DNA of 64,000 bases from Glycomyces sp. NRRL B-16210 (GCF_000719515.1 NZ_JOGR01000003.1:310001-374000), one strand, 5' to 3'; shown: positions 7,258 to 16,660, numbered from the stretch's first letter. A program made the numbers and translations. Notes: generated from the letters alone by a model not told the origin.

Positions 7258-7764
7258 ATGGACGGCCGTGACTACTTGGCCGACCTGTTGGGTAACGTTC
7301 CGGAGTGGCAGGCTCGCGCATTGTGCGCGCAGACCGATCCGGAGGCGTTCTTCCCCGAAAAAGGGGGCTCCACGCGGGATGCGAAACGCATCTGCGCGCG
7401 ATGCGAGGTCAAAGAGAACTGTCTGCAGTACGCGCTGGACCACGATGAGCGGTTCGGCATCTGGGGCGGCCTCTCCGAGCGGGAGCGCCGCAAGATCAAA
7501 CGCCAGGCCCGCGAGGCGGCGCGCCGCCGCACCGAGCGGCTGCCGGTCGTGGTCTGCATGCCGAGCCCGATGATCAACCCCGCGCTGACGACCGAGGTCG
7601 TCTTCGCGGCTGAGCAGCGCCACGCCGACCCGGTACTGGTCGGCTCGGGCCACGGCGGACCGATCGGGCTGATGGAGGAACTGGTCGGCGCCCCCCTGGG
7701 CGACCCGATCGGCCGCCTGGCCGAGGAACCGGCCGCGCAGGACCGCGTCCCGGTGGCCGCATAG
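7258..7764 (+). CDS. whiB2: WhiB2-type [4Fe-4S] transcription factor
   Basis: WhiB-family protein with the four cluster-ligating cysteines Cys23, Cys46, Cys49 and Cys55 (C-X22-C-X2-C-X5-C), the conserved turn GIWGG just after, and a basic ERRKIKRQAREAARRR helix for DNA or sigma contact. It belongs by sequence and position to the WhiB2/WhmD (streptomycete WhiB) clade, which controls septation and cell division together with sigma factor. The mycobacterial orthologue also lies beside the mannose genes. The ATG at 7258 is chosen for GAGGAGG 9 nt upstream. The product has 168 residues; about 80 residues after the basic patch (PVVVCMPSPMINPALTTEVVF onwards) form a low-complexity C-terminal extension that is longer than is usual for the family. 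Confidence 0.92.
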   Translation: MDGRDYLADLLGNVPEWQARALCAQTDPEAFFPEKGGSTRDAKRICARCEVKENCLQYALDHDERFGIWGGLSERERRKIKRQAREAARRRTERLPVVVCMPSPMINPALTTEVVFAAEQRHADPVLVGSGHGGPIGLMEELVGAPLGDPIGRLAEEPAAQDRVPVAA

Positions 7765-7805
7765 CGAACATCCCTACGAGCGAACGACGTCGCACCAGAC
7801 GGAGA

Positions 7806-7829
7806 GGGCGGGACAACGCGGTCCCGCCC
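7806..7829. terminator. Bidirectional terminator after whiB2
   Basis: A 9-bp stem GGGCGGGAC/GTCCCGCCC with a 6-nt loop is followed by TTT on the plus strand. It separates convergent whiB2 and the Rv3259-like gene. Confidence 0.75.
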
Positions 7830-7861
7830 TTTCGCTCTGCCCGGGCGAGGTCTGCGCGGCC

Positions 7862-8293
7862 TCAGGGCTCCAGGTCGTCGGGCGGCAGGTTCAGCAGGGA
7901 GGCGAGCTGCTCGGCCAGGACCGACCGCACCAGCGACTCGGCCTCGCCCTTGCTCTCGCACCGCAGCTCGATGGGCCTGCGGTACAGGACGATCCGCGGC
8001 GAGGCCGCGATCGTGCCCGGCTGGGCGGGGTAGAGCTTCGAGAGCGCCACACCGCGCTCCTCGACGATGTCGGCTTCGTACGGCTGCGTCTCCGGCGGGA
8101 CCTCCTCCACCGCGAACTCGATGTGCCGCAGGTCGGTGAACTTCTCGCCGAGCGTCTCGGCGAGCCGCCGCTCGATCGCCACCACCGACTCCAGCACGAG
8201 CGCGTCGAACTCCTCGACCGGTGTGCGCCGCAACGGCAGCGCGCCGGGCGCGAGCGGACCCCTCATGCCCCGTCCGTGTCGATCTCTGCGCAT
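7862..8293 (-). CDS. Rv3259-like protein, metallopeptidase-family fold with degenerate active site
   Basis: This 143-residue protein corresponds in position (between whiB2 and DUF3499) to mycobacterial Rv3259, usually labelled metallopeptidase family protein. The region where the family has an HExxH-type zinc motif reads VRSVLAEQLASLLNLPPDDL here, with no His pair, so catalysis is unlikely. The body EFDALVLESVVAIERRLAETLGEKFTDLRHIEFAVEEVP and the hydrophobic strand GTIAASPRIVLYRRPIEL fit the fold. The start at 8293 is supported by TAAGGT (8300-8305, minus strand) ending 6 nt upstream, a leaderless arrangement divergent from the DUF3499 gene. Confidence 0.75.
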   Translation of the reverse strand: MRRDRHGRGMRGPLAPGALPLRRTPVEEFDALVLESVVAIERRLAETLGEKFTDLRHIEFAVEEVPPETQPYEADIVEERGVALSKLYPAQPGTIAASPRIVLYRRPIELRCESKGEAESLVRSVLAEQLASLLNLPPDDLEP

Positions 8294-8299
8294 TGGGCC

Positions 8300-8305
8300 A
8301 CCTTA
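8300..8305 (-). promoter_or_regulatory. -10 element (TAAGGT), leaderless promoter of the Rv3259-like gene
   Basis: TAAGGT on the minus strand lies 6 nt before the ATG at 8293; no ribosome-binding site is available. Confidence 0.5.
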
Positions 8306-8466
8306 GCGTCCGCGGCGGACATTCCGGGTTCACGCCGACGCGCACGGCCACGGCGCCGGCCGCCGGCGGCCCCGGCCGGGCCCGTCCCCGCCCCATCGCG
8401 GCGGCACGACCCGCGAATCGGTTCCGCCCCACTGCTCAGCGTCGCCGACTTCACCTCCACGAGTGG

Positions 8467-8472
8467 TAGTTT
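8467..8472 (+). promoter_or_regulatory. -10 element (TAGTTT), leaderless promoter of DUF3499 gene
   Basis: TAGTTT ends 6 nt before the GTG at 8479 and fixes that start codon. Confidence 0.5.
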
Positions 8473-8478
8473 CGTGGG

Positions 8479-8946
8479 GTGAGGTCGGATCGGCGTTGCT
8501 CCCGGAACGGCTGCCGCCAGCCTGCGGTGGCCACTTTGACGTACATCTATTCGGATTCGACGGCCGTGGTCGGCCCGCTGTCGACGACGCGGGAGCCCCA
8601 TAGCTACGACCTGTGCGACGCGCACGGCCGGCGCCTGACCGTGCCCCACGGCTGGGAGCTCGTCCGGCACCAGGGCGACTACGCGGTGCCGATGCCCACC
8701 GACGACGACCTGGTCGCCTTGGCGAACGCCGTCCGCGAAGCCGCCGTCGGCGACCGCCCGGACGCCAACCAGGGGACCCTGACCGGCCTCGCCGCGAACG
8801 ACGCGGCGGACGGCGCCGCGCGCGCGGCCCGCGAGCCGGCCGACGCCGAACCGTCGCCGCACCAAGGACTCCGCCCCTCGGCCCCGCAGTTCGGTGCCCG
8901 GCGTCACCTCCGGGTGGTGTCCGGCGATGAGGACCTACAGCGCTAG
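8479..8946 (+). CDS. DUF3499 family protein (putative zinc-binding)
   Basis: The 155-residue protein matches the actinobacterial DUF3499 family (Rv3258c). The conserved core is at the N-terminus: RRCSRNGCRQPAVATLTYIY, then an acidic/aromatic patch and YDLCDAHGRRLTVPHGWELVR. C7, C12 and the CDAH group form a likely zinc site. The C-terminal 80 residues are Ala/Asp-rich and probably disordered. Its cellular role is unknown; it lies in the conserved whiB2-manB neighbourhood, so a link to cell envelope or division is inferred from context only. The GTG start is set by TAGTTT 6 nt upstream. Confidence 0.85.
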   Translation: MRSDRRCSRNGCRQPAVATLTYIYSDSTAVVGPLSTTREPHSYDLCDAHGRRLTVPHGWELVRHQGDYAVPMPTDDDLVALANAVREAAVGDRPDANQGTLTGLAANDAADGAARAAREPADAEPSPHQGLRPSAPQFGARRHLRVVSGDEDLQR

Positions 8947-9040
8947 TCTCGTCACTGGGGCGGCCCACACGCGACGCGCACGCGCGCCGCGACTCTCATA
9001 CCGACCGGCCCCGTGACACCGGAAAGGCGGCATCTGACCT

Positions 9041-10420
9041 GTGGCTCCCCAGCTCAGCGAATTCGTGAAGGCCTACGACGTGCGCGGGCTCGTCGGCTCG
9101 CAGCTCACCCCCGAGGTCATGGAGGCCATAGGCGCGGCGGCCGTGGCCGTCACCGGTGAGCGGACATGGGCCGTCGGCCACGACATGCGCGACTCGGGCC
9201 CCGGCTTCGCCGAGGCCTTCGCGCGCGGCGCGACCCGCGCCGGGGCGGACGTCCTCGAAGCCGGACTGTGCTCCACCGACATGCTCTACTTCATCGCCGG
9301 CCAGCGCGACGTGGCCGGGGCGATGTTCACCGCCAGCCACAACCCGGCCGAGTACAACGGCCTGAAGATGTGCCTGCCGGCCGCGCGGCCGATCGGCCTC
9401 GACACCGGCCTGGCCGACATCCGCGACAAGGCCCAGGCGATCATCGACGGCGAACCGGCCCCCGCTGCCGACACGCCGGGCGCGGTGACGCGCGAGGACT
9501 TCCTCGCCGCCTACGCCTCCTACATGCGCGAACTGGTGGACCTCTCCGGCATCCGCCCGCTCAAGATCGTGGTCGACGCGGGCAACGGCATGGGCGGCCA
9601 CACCGTCCCGGCCGTCCTCGGCGACCAGCTCCTGGACGGGCTGCCACTGGAGATCGACCCGCTCTACTTCGAACTCGACGGCACCTTCCCCAACCACGAG
9701 GCCAACCCGCTGGAGCCGGCGAACATCGTGGACCTCCAGGCCCGCGTCAAGGCCGTCGGCGCCGACCTCGGCCTGGCCTTCGACGGCGACGCCGACCGCT
9801 GCTTCGTGGTCGACGCCGACGGCGAGCCCGTCACCCCCTCGGCGATCACCGCGCTCATCGCCACACGCGAACTCGCCAAGCACCCCGGCTCCGTGGTGTG
9901 CCACAACCTCATCACCTCCAAGGCCGTCCCCGAGATCATCGCCGAGCACGGCGGCCGCCCGGTGCGCACCAGGGTCGGCCACTCCTACATCAAGGCCGTC
10001 ATGGCCGAGGAGAACGCCGTCTTCGGCGGCGAGCACTCCGCGCACTACTACTTCAAGGACTTCTGGTTCGCCGACACCGGCATGCTCGCCGCCATGCACG
10101 TGCTGGCCGCCGTCGGCGAGAGCGACCGCAGCGCCTCCGATCTCGGGAACGAGTTCGTCCGCTACGCCCCCTCGGGCGAGATCAACTCCAAGGTCACCGA
10201 CCCGCACGCCAAGATCGAAGAGGTCGCCGAGCACTTCGCCTCGCAAGACGAGGTCGGCACCGACCGCCTCGACGGCCTCACCGTCACCCTCACCGACGGC
10301 TCCTGGGCGAACCTGCGCCCCTCCAACACCGAACCGCTGCTGCGGCTCAACGTCGAAGGCCCCGACACGGCATCGATGGAACGGCTGCGCGACGACATCC
10401 TCCGCATCGTAAGGAACTAG
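9041..10420 (+). CDS. manB: Phosphomannomutase/phosphoglucomutase
   Basis: The 459-residue alpha-D-phosphohexomutase interconverts mannose-6-P and mannose-1-P, the step between ManA and ManC. All four functional loops are visible: the phosphoserine loop FTASHNP with Ser99, the Mg2+ loop FDGDADR (about 250-256), the sugar-binding GGEHSAHYYF loop, and the C-terminal phosphate-binding RPSNTEPLLRLN. The N-terminus KAYDVRG is typical of the family. The start is GTG at 9041; the upstream signal is weak, but the domain begins there. It is first in a run with the Trm112-like and SIS-domain genes and is equivalent to mycobacterial Rv3257c. Confidence 0.95.
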   Translation: MAPQLSEFVKAYDVRGLVGSQLTPEVMEAIGAAAVAVTGERTWAVGHDMRDSGPGFAEAFARGATRAGADVLEAGLCSTDMLYFIAGQRDVAGAMFTASHNPAEYNGLKMCLPAARPIGLDTGLADIRDKAQAIIDGEPAPAADTPGAVTREDFLAAYASYMRELVDLSGIRPLKIVVDAGNGMGGHTVPAVLGDQLLDGLPLEIDPLYFELDGTFPNHEANPLEPANIVDLQARVKAVGADLGLAFDGDADRCFVVDADGEPVTPSAITALIATRELAKHPGSVVCHNLITSKAVPEIIAEHGGRPVRTRVGHSYIKAVMAEENAVFGGEHSAHYYFKDFWFADTGMLAAMHVLAAVGESDRSASDLGNEFVRYAPSGEINSKVTDPHAKIEEVAEHFASQDEVGTDRLDGLTVTLTDGSWANLRPSNTEPLLRLNVEGPDTASMERLRDDILRIVRN

Positions 10421-10423
10421 CCC

Positions 10424-10645
10424 ATGCCCGCCACCGCGCCCAAACCAGTGCTGCTCGAACTGCTGCGCTGCCCCGAGCCCCACCACGCCCCCCTCGCCTA
10501 CGACCGGGAGGCCGCCGCGCTCGTCTGCTCCAAGTGCGCGAAGGTCTTCCGCGTCGAGGACGGCATCCCCGTGATGCTCCTCGACAGCGTCACCAACGGC
10601 GGTGTCACCAACAGCGGCGCCCCCGGCGACGACGCACCCGCGTAG
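10424..10645 (+). CDS. Trm112-like small zinc-ribbon protein
   Basis: The 73-residue protein has the Trm112/UPF0434 layout: LLELLRCPEPHHAPL, then a CSKCAKVF pair and the conserved FRVEDGIPVMLLDS strand. The first Cys stands alone (RCPEPH) before the CxxC pair, so metal binding may be altered. In other organisms Trm112 activates methyltransferases; in actinobacteria this small gene often accompanies manB, and its partner is unknown. It starts 3 nt after the manB stop, so the two are co-transcribed. The 27 C-terminal residues are low complexity. Confidence 0.85.
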   Translation: MPATAPKPVLLELLRCPEPHHAPLAYDREAAALVCSKCAKVFRVEDGIPVMLLDSVTNGGVTNSGAPGDDAPA

Positions 10646-10758
10646 GCGCCACCCGAACAACTCCCCCGACCACCACTCCCCGGCAGACGAAGCGAACCGA
10701 CAGGGCCCGCGCGAGCGGCCCCGACCGGCCAGGGCCACAGGCCAAGGAGGAACACAGC

Positions 10759-11955
10759 ATGGGTCTTGAGGACGACGGCATCGCCGGGATCACCGGCGAC
10801 CGGCTCCCCGACGAGCGACGTATCGAAGGCGACCTGAGCGAGTCGGTCCGACCCGGAGGCGCCCTCTGGGCGCTCGCCTCCGCCGGGCCGCAACTGCGCG
10901 AGTCGGCCGCGATCGCCGCGGACGCCGGCCTCGGCACGCTCGCCGAGGAGGGCCGCCCCCGCGCCCTCGTCGTCGCCGGCGTCGGCACCGCCGCGCGCAC
11001 CGGCGACGTCCTCGCCACCGTCGCCGGGCCCCGCTGTCCCGTGCCGATCCTCGGCCACCGGTCCGCAGGCGTCCCCGGCTGGGTCGGCGCCGCCGACGTC
11101 GTCATCGCCGTCTCCGCCTCCGGCCGCAGCCCCGAGGCGCTCGCCGCCGCCGAGGCCGCCGCCCGCCGCGGCGCGCGCCTGGTCGCCATCGGCGCCCCCG
11201 ATTCGGAGCTCCAGTCGCTCGCCGAACGCGCCCGCGCCTCTTTCGTGGCCGTCCCCCGCCGCGCCCCCGCGCGGCTGAGCCTGTGGGCGCTCACCGTCCC
11301 GGTCCTCATGGCCGCCAGGGAACTGGGCCTGGTGAACCTGGTCGAGGCCGACATCGCCGAGACCGCGCGCCGCCTCGACGAGGACGCCGAACGCTGCCGT
11401 CCCGACGCCGACGCCTACGTCAACCCGGCCAAGGAACTGGCGATGAACCTCGCGGGGTCCGTCCCGGTCGTGTGGGGCTCCAGCCCGCTCGCGGGCGTCG
11501 CCGCCCGCCGCTTCGGCGACATGCTCGCCGCGAACTCCCGCTACCCGGTCGTCTCCGGCGAACTCGGCGAGGTCGGGCGCGGGCGCGTGGGCCTGCTCGA
11601 CGGCGTGTTCGGCTCGCTGGCCGAAGGACAGAAGGACATCTTCGCCGACCCCGAGGGCGAGGAGGAGCTCACGCGTCTGCGGATCATCCTCATGCGCGAC
11701 GACGGCCTCGACGGCGACGACAGCACCCCCAAGCCGGACACCCGCCGCGCCGACGCGGTCGCCGACCTGGCCCAGCGACGCGGCATCCGCTGCGACGTGC
11801 TCCCGGCCGAGGGCGGCTGCGCTTTGGAGCGGCTCGCCTCGCTCATCGCGGTGCCGGACTTCGCGTCGGTGTACCTGGCGCTGGCCCACGGGCTCGACCC
11901 GATGCGGGTCCCGGCGGTCTCGGAGATGAAGGACCTCACGCTCGGAGCCGAATAG
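10759..11955 (+). CDS. SIS-domain protein, phosphosugar isomerase-like (Rv3256c type)
   Basis: The 398-residue cytoplasmic protein has two sugar-isomerase (SIS) lobes. The first (about 40-170) includes ALVVAGVGTAARTGDVLA and VVIAVSASGRSPEALAAAEAA, the latter with the Ser-rich phosphosugar-binding loop. The second (about 215-390) is of the bifunctional phosphoglucose/phosphomannose isomerase C-terminal type, with NPAKELAMNLAGSVPVVWGSSPLAGVAARRFGDMLAANS. In actinobacteria this gene consistently follows manB, so it probably acts on hexose phosphates, although no reaction is proven. The ATG at 10759 follows AAGGAGG by 8 nt, a strong site, so the 113-bp gap after the Trm112-like gene does not prevent efficient translation. 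Confidence 0.85.
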   Translation: MGLEDDGIAGITGDRLPDERRIEGDLSESVRPGGALWALASAGPQLRESAAIAADAGLGTLAEEGRPRALVVAGVGTAARTGDVLATVAGPRCPVPILGHRSAGVPGWVGAADVVIAVSASGRSPEALAAAEAAARRGARLVAIGAPDSELQSLAERARASFVAVPRRAPARLSLWALTVPVLMAARELGLVNLVEADIAETARRLDEDAERCRPDADAYVNPAKELAMNLAGSVPVVWGSSPLAGVAARRFGDMLAANSRYPVVSGELGEVGRGRVGLLDGVFGSLAEGQKDIFADPEGEEELTRLRIILMRDDGLDGDDSTPKPDTRRADAVADLAQRRGIRCDVLPAEGGCALERLASLIAVPDFASVYLALAHGLDPMRVPAVSEMKDLTLGAE

Positions 11956-11962
11956 ACGAACC

Positions 11963-11993
11963 CGGATCGGAGGCGCGAAACGCGGCCGATCCG
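11963..11993 (+). terminator. Terminator hairpin after the manB-SIS operon
   Basis: An 8-bp stem CGGATCGG/CCGATCCG (11963-11970/11986-11993) with an inner GCGC..CGCG extension lies 8 nt after the stop. Confidence 0.6.
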
Positions 11994-12209
11994 AATACCC
12001 GGCGGGCGCCGCCCGGCGTTCGGGCCCGGTCCGACTGCTTCGGTGCCGCCGGTTTCGGACACCGCGTGTCCGACACCGCTCGCGCCCGATCCTCCGCGAC
12101 CGCTTCCCGAGCGCATCAACGCCGCTCGGTCGACACCATTCGCTCGATCCCGCTCGGTCCCGTCCGATCCCCCGTGCCCCAGCGGTATCGCCGCTCCACC
12201 GGCTGTAAG

Positions 12210-12267
12210 CGCTACCCGGCCTCTGCCGCGCAGAGACGCCCACGTCTCTGCGGCGGGCCGTGGTAGC
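12210..12267. other. Long imperfect hairpin upstream of manA
   Basis: A 9-bp perfect core GCAGAGACG/CGTCTCTGC (12230-12238/12243-12251) with a 4-nt loop is extended by partly paired arms (GCTACC near 12210, GGTAGC near 12267). It lies in the 372-bp gap between the SIS gene and manA, about 60 bp before manA. It may be a terminator for readthrough or a 5' leader structure. The rest of 11994-12209 shows nothing recognisable. Confidence 0.45.
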
Positions 12268-12327
12268 CGGGCGCACGAGTCGAACCGATAGAGTTGACTC
12301 CTTCGAGCCGAACAGTGAGGAGCTGCG

Positions 12328-13476
12328 GTGCAGGGGCTTTACGGCGTCATCCGCAACTACGCGTGGGGATCGCAGGTCGACATCGCCCGATTGCAGGGCC
12401 GGGAGGTCCCCGCGGACCTCCCTGAGGCGGAGGAGTGGTTCGGGGCCCACCACAGCGCCCCCTCGACCCTCCACGACGGCCGCCCCCTGGACGACGCGAT
12501 CGCCTCGGCCCCGGTCGACCTCCTGGGCCGGCGCGTCTTCGACCGCTTCGGCCCGCGCCTGCCGTTCCTGCTGAAGCTGCTCGCCGCCGGCAAGCCGCTC
12601 TCGCTCCAGGCGCACCCGAACTCCCGCCAGGCGCACTCCGGCCACCAGCGGGAACTGCGCATCGGCATCGACGCGGCCTACCGCAATTACGTGGACGACA
12701 ACCACAAGCCCGAGCTGCTGGTGGCGCTCACCGAGTTCCGTGCCATGTGCGGGTTCCGCGACCCGCTCGAGGCCGCCGACGACATCGAGGCGCTCGCCGT
12801 TCCCGAGCTCGAGGGCCTCGTGCGCACGCTGCGCGACCGCAAGGCCGGGCTGCGCCGGGCCGTGACCGACCTCCTCGGGCTCGGCCGCGAGGAGTGCCGC
12901 GCGGTCATCGACGCCGCGGCCAAGGCCGCCGCCGAGCTCGACAGCGCCGACAGCACCGACCTGCTGTCGCTCGCCCGCGACTACCCCGACGACCCGGGTG
13001 TCCTGGTGAGCCTGCTGCTCAACCACATCACGCTCCAGCCCGGCGAGGGCGTCTACATGCCCGCCGGGAACCTGCACGCCTACCTCGACGGCTTCGGCGT
13101 GGAGATCATGGCCGCCAGCGACAACGTGCTGCGCGGCGGTCTCACCAACAAGCGCGTGGACGTGCCGGAGCTGCTGCGGGTCCTCGACTTCGAGGCGATC
13201 GACGAGCCCCGGGCGGTCATCGAGGACGCCGGGCCGGTGCGGTCCTGGCCGGTCCCGATCGACGACTTCGCGCTGCGGCGCGTCGAACTCGGCGGCACCG
13301 CGCAGACGTTCGCGATCGACGGCCCCCGGATCTGCCTGAGCACCGGCGGCAGCGTCACCGTGGCCGACGACGAGGGCGAGACCGCCCTGTCCCCCGGCCG
13401 CGCCGCGTTCTCGGCCGGCAGCGCCGGACCGGTCGTGGCGAGCGGCGAAGGCGAGCTGTTCATCGCCAGCGCCTGA
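12328..13476 (+). CDS. manA: Mannose-6-phosphate isomerase, class I
   Basis: The 382-residue zinc enzyme converts fructose-6-P to mannose-6-P, the entry to GDP-mannose synthesis with ManB and ManC. Type I PMI motifs: RNYAWGS at the start, PEAEEWFGAHHSAPS, LPFLLKLLAAGKPLSLQAHPN (zinc-binding QxH), NHKPELLVALTEF and the metal/active-site segment GEGVYMPAGNLHAYLDGFGVEIMAASDNVLRGGLT. The C-terminal cupin-like part ends near the stop. The GTG start follows GAGGAG by 5 nt. It is preceded by a hairpin-bearing gap, so it is probably transcribed separately from manB. Confidence 0.94.
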   Translation: MQGLYGVIRNYAWGSQVDIARLQGREVPADLPEAEEWFGAHHSAPSTLHDGRPLDDAIASAPVDLLGRRVFDRFGPRLPFLLKLLAAGKPLSLQAHPNSRQAHSGHQRELRIGIDAAYRNYVDDNHKPELLVALTEFRAMCGFRDPLEAADDIEALAVPELEGLVRTLRDRKAGLRRAVTDLLGLGREECRAVIDAAAKAAAELDSADSTDLLSLARDYPDDPGVLVSLLLNHITLQPGEGVYMPAGNLHAYLDGFGVEIMAASDNVLRGGLTNKRVDVPELLRVLDFEAIDEPRAVIEDAGPVRSWPVPIDDFALRRVELGGTAQTFAIDGPRICLSTGGSVTVADDEGETALSPGRAAFSAGSAGPVVASGEGELFIASA

Positions 13477-13493
13477 GCACCGAGACGAAGTGA

Positions 13494-13526
13494 ACGGCCC
13501 GACCGCGCAGCGGTCGGGCCGTTCTG
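13494..13526. terminator. Bidirectional terminator, manA / tandem GNAT gene
   Basis: A perfect 14-bp stem (13494-13507 with 13513-13526; GAACGGCCCG...) with a 5-nt loop lies between convergent genes. Confidence 0.85.
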
Positions 13527-13548
13527 TTGCAACGCGATGGTCCGGGGC

Positions 13549-14577
13549 TCAGGCGAGCTTCTTCTGCACGTCGATGTCGCGGCACAGCGGCCGGTAGCCG
13601 ATGGCCTCGTTGATGGCGATCATGTGCGAGTTGACCTCGGCGTTCCAGGTGTGCACGTACCGCAGCTTCGGCCGGTAGGCGCGCAGGAGCCGCTGGTTGG
13701 CGACCTTGAGGACGGTGCCGAGGCGCTTGCCGCGGTGGGCGGGGTCGACGATGGTGTCGTTCTGGCCCGCGTGGTCCTCTTCGCCGGGGAAGACGAGGAT
13801 GTCGGTGAGCCCGGCGACCTCGCCGGTGGCGACCTCGCGCACGGCGGCGGCGAGCTGGAGTTCGCCGCGTTCGGCGCGGACGCGCTCCTCGTCGCGGACC
13901 CGTTCGACGTCGTAGACGGCCGGGCGGATGTCCAGTTCCTCGCTCATGGGCGGGTCGGTGTACATGCGGGCGCGCATCTCGGCGATGCCCTCGACGATGT
14001 CGTCGGGGGCGCGGCCGACCCATTGCAGCAGTTCGTATCCGGCGGCCTTCTCCCAGGCGTCGGCGTAGAGGCGCTCCAGGTCCTCGCTCGCGACGGCGAA
14101 GAGGTCGTTGCGGCGGTGGATCTCGTTGTCGACCGAGGCGTAGCCGCGGGCCTTCGCGAAGCCCTGGCCGGCGTGGTCCATCGCGGGTGCGCCGTCGACG
14201 GAGTCGGTGACGGCGCTGAGGACGGTGTCGCGGCCGAGCGCGGCGGCGCGCTCCTCGGCGAAGGCGAGCAGGGCGGTGCCGATGCCGCGGCGGCGGAAGT
14301 CGGGGTGGACCTCGAGTTCGAGGTTGGCGAGGTGCTGGTTGTCCTTGAGGAAGAGGACCAGTTCGAAGCCGCCGACGACGCGGCCCTCGGCGCGGGCGGC
14401 GTAGCGCTCGACGGCGACGGCGGCCGGGTGGAGGAGCAGGCGGAGCCGCTGGTGGGCGGTGCTGATCGGCGCGTCACCGGGGAGGTCGTGCTCGATGACG
14501 GCGTTCTGCATGGCGATCCAGGCCGCGACGAGGTCGGCGTCGAGCGGATCTATCGGGAGAATCTCAATGTCACTCAT
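13549..14577 (-). CDS. Tandem GNAT N-acetyltransferase
   Basis: The 342-residue protein has two GNAT domains. The N-terminal one (about 1-165) has LANLELEVHPDFRRRGIGTALLAFAEERA, a good acetyl-CoA-binding motif A (RRGIG). The C-terminal one (about 190-342) has NDTIVDPAHRGKRLGTVLKVANQRLL and RYVHTWNAEVNSHMIAINEAIGYRPL. The substrate is unknown; the fold arrangement is shared with mycothiol synthase MshD, but I see no specific MshD signature. The ATG at 14577 is chosen because the domain starts there and AGAGGA lies just upstream; longer in-frame extensions run through the non-coding spacer. Confidence 0.85.
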   Translation of the reverse strand: MSDIEILPIDPLDADLVAAWIAMQNAVIEHDLPGDAPISTAHQRLRLLLHPAAVAVERYAARAEGRVVGGFELVLFLKDNQHLANLELEVHPDFRRRGIGTALLAFAEERAAALGRDTVLSAVTDSVDGAPAMDHAGQGFAKARGYASVDNEIHRRNDLFAVASEDLERLYADAWEKAAGYELLQWVGRAPDDIVEGIAEMRARMYTDPPMSEELDIRPAVYDVERVRDEERVRAERGELQLAAAVREVATGEVAGLTDILVFPGEEDHAGQNDTIVDPAHRGKRLGTVLKVANQRLLRAYRPKLRYVHTWNAEVNSHMIAINEAIGYRPLCRDIDVQKKLA

Positions 14578-14781
14578 GTCCTCTGTACCGTCCCGTATCC
14601 GGGAGGCCGGCGCAATCGATTTAGCGAAGTGGCCAGAGGTCGAGCGGTACCGCGTGAGTGTCGGCGGTGGCGCGCAACGAGTCCGAGGAGTGCTCGTGAA
14701 TTCGCCTGGATCGGGGGCACGCGAAGGCGGGTAGTCCCGGGGGACCCCTTGGTTCAAGGGTACGCGCCGGGTACGACATAA
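14578..14781. other. Spacer between tandem GNAT gene and candidate small RNA
   Basis: This non-coding stretch is part of the 587-bp gap between divergent GNAT and sahH genes. Nothing specific was recognised here apart from the terminator hairpin at its right edge. Confidence 0.4.
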
Positions 14782-14808
14782 AGCCCGGGTCGCTTCGCGA
14801 CCCGGGCT
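14782..14808 (-). terminator. Terminator hairpin ending the candidate minus-strand RNA
   Basis: A perfect 12-bp stem AGCCCGGGTCGC/GCGACCCGGGCT with a 3-nt loop is followed on the minus strand by TTTAT. Confidence 0.75.
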
Positions 14809-14942
14809 CGAGTTCCGGCGCACAAAAATGTGCCGGGCGGCCACCCCAGACCGCCCGGCACTCCCCCCGGTTTGGTATTCCCCGGCGCCGCGGTGATGGT
14901 TCCGGACCCTTTGGATCCTCCGCATCTCCGTGACGCTGCGTA
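14782..14942 (-). ncRNA. Candidate small RNA with its own strong promoter and terminator
   Basis: On the minus strand a near-consensus housekeeping promoter is followed about 160 nt later by a strong terminator, with no credible gene between. Inside the predicted transcript is a second perfect hairpin (GTGCCGGGCGG/CCGCCCGGCAC, 14830-14840/14851-14861). No match to SRP RNA, tmRNA, RNase P or 6C RNA was recognised by eye. The alternative is that this is a 5' leader with an attenuator for the GNAT gene 205 nt further downstream. An in-frame ATG reading exists but simply runs through the hairpins. Confidence 0.5.
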
Positions 14943-14948
14943 TCTGCA

Positions 14949-14976
14949 ATATTACCCACAGCCCCACCAGTGTCAA
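14949..14976 (-). promoter_or_regulatory. Strong sigma-A type promoter (TTGACA-16-TAATAT)
   Basis: On the minus strand TTGACA (14976-14971) and TAATAT (14954-14949) are separated by 16 nt. This is the closest match to a consensus promoter seen in the window and would start transcription near 14942. Confidence 0.7.
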
Positions 14977-15151
14977 GCGAAACCCGGGTCAAGATCAAAG
15001 TTTTTTCCAAGGCCTCCGTCACACGGGCCTTCAAAACCATGGTGACCTGCTGTTCCACCACCATAACGCTGTGCAGTTCTCTGGCAAAATCCGTCGCGGG
15101 CCGGTGGCCGCCGCCACGGTGCCGTTGGGGCGGCCCGCCCGCCGCGGCGCG

Positions 15152-15157
15152 TAGCAT
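15152..15157 (+). promoter_or_regulatory. -10 element (TAGCAT), leaderless promoter of sahH
   Basis: TAGCAT ends 7 nt before the ATG at 15165; there is no ribosome-binding site. Confidence 0.6.
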
Positions 15158-15164
15158 TTCCCTT

Positions 15165-16628
<1,464 letters not shown>

Positions 16629-16660
16629 GGCGCGATCGCGTTCGGACGCAAGCGAAGACG

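Noticed and set aside
10498..13077. Long minus-strand open frame of about 860 codons opposite the manB-SIS-manA region
   Set aside because: It overlaps clearly functional genes in full and its composition is repetitive Gly/Val/Arg without motifs, so it is a shadow.
15000..15164. SAM or SAH riboswitch upstream of sahH
   Set aside because: No recognisable riboswitch core, and sahH appears leaderless (TAGCAT 7 nt before ATG), leaving no room for a leader.
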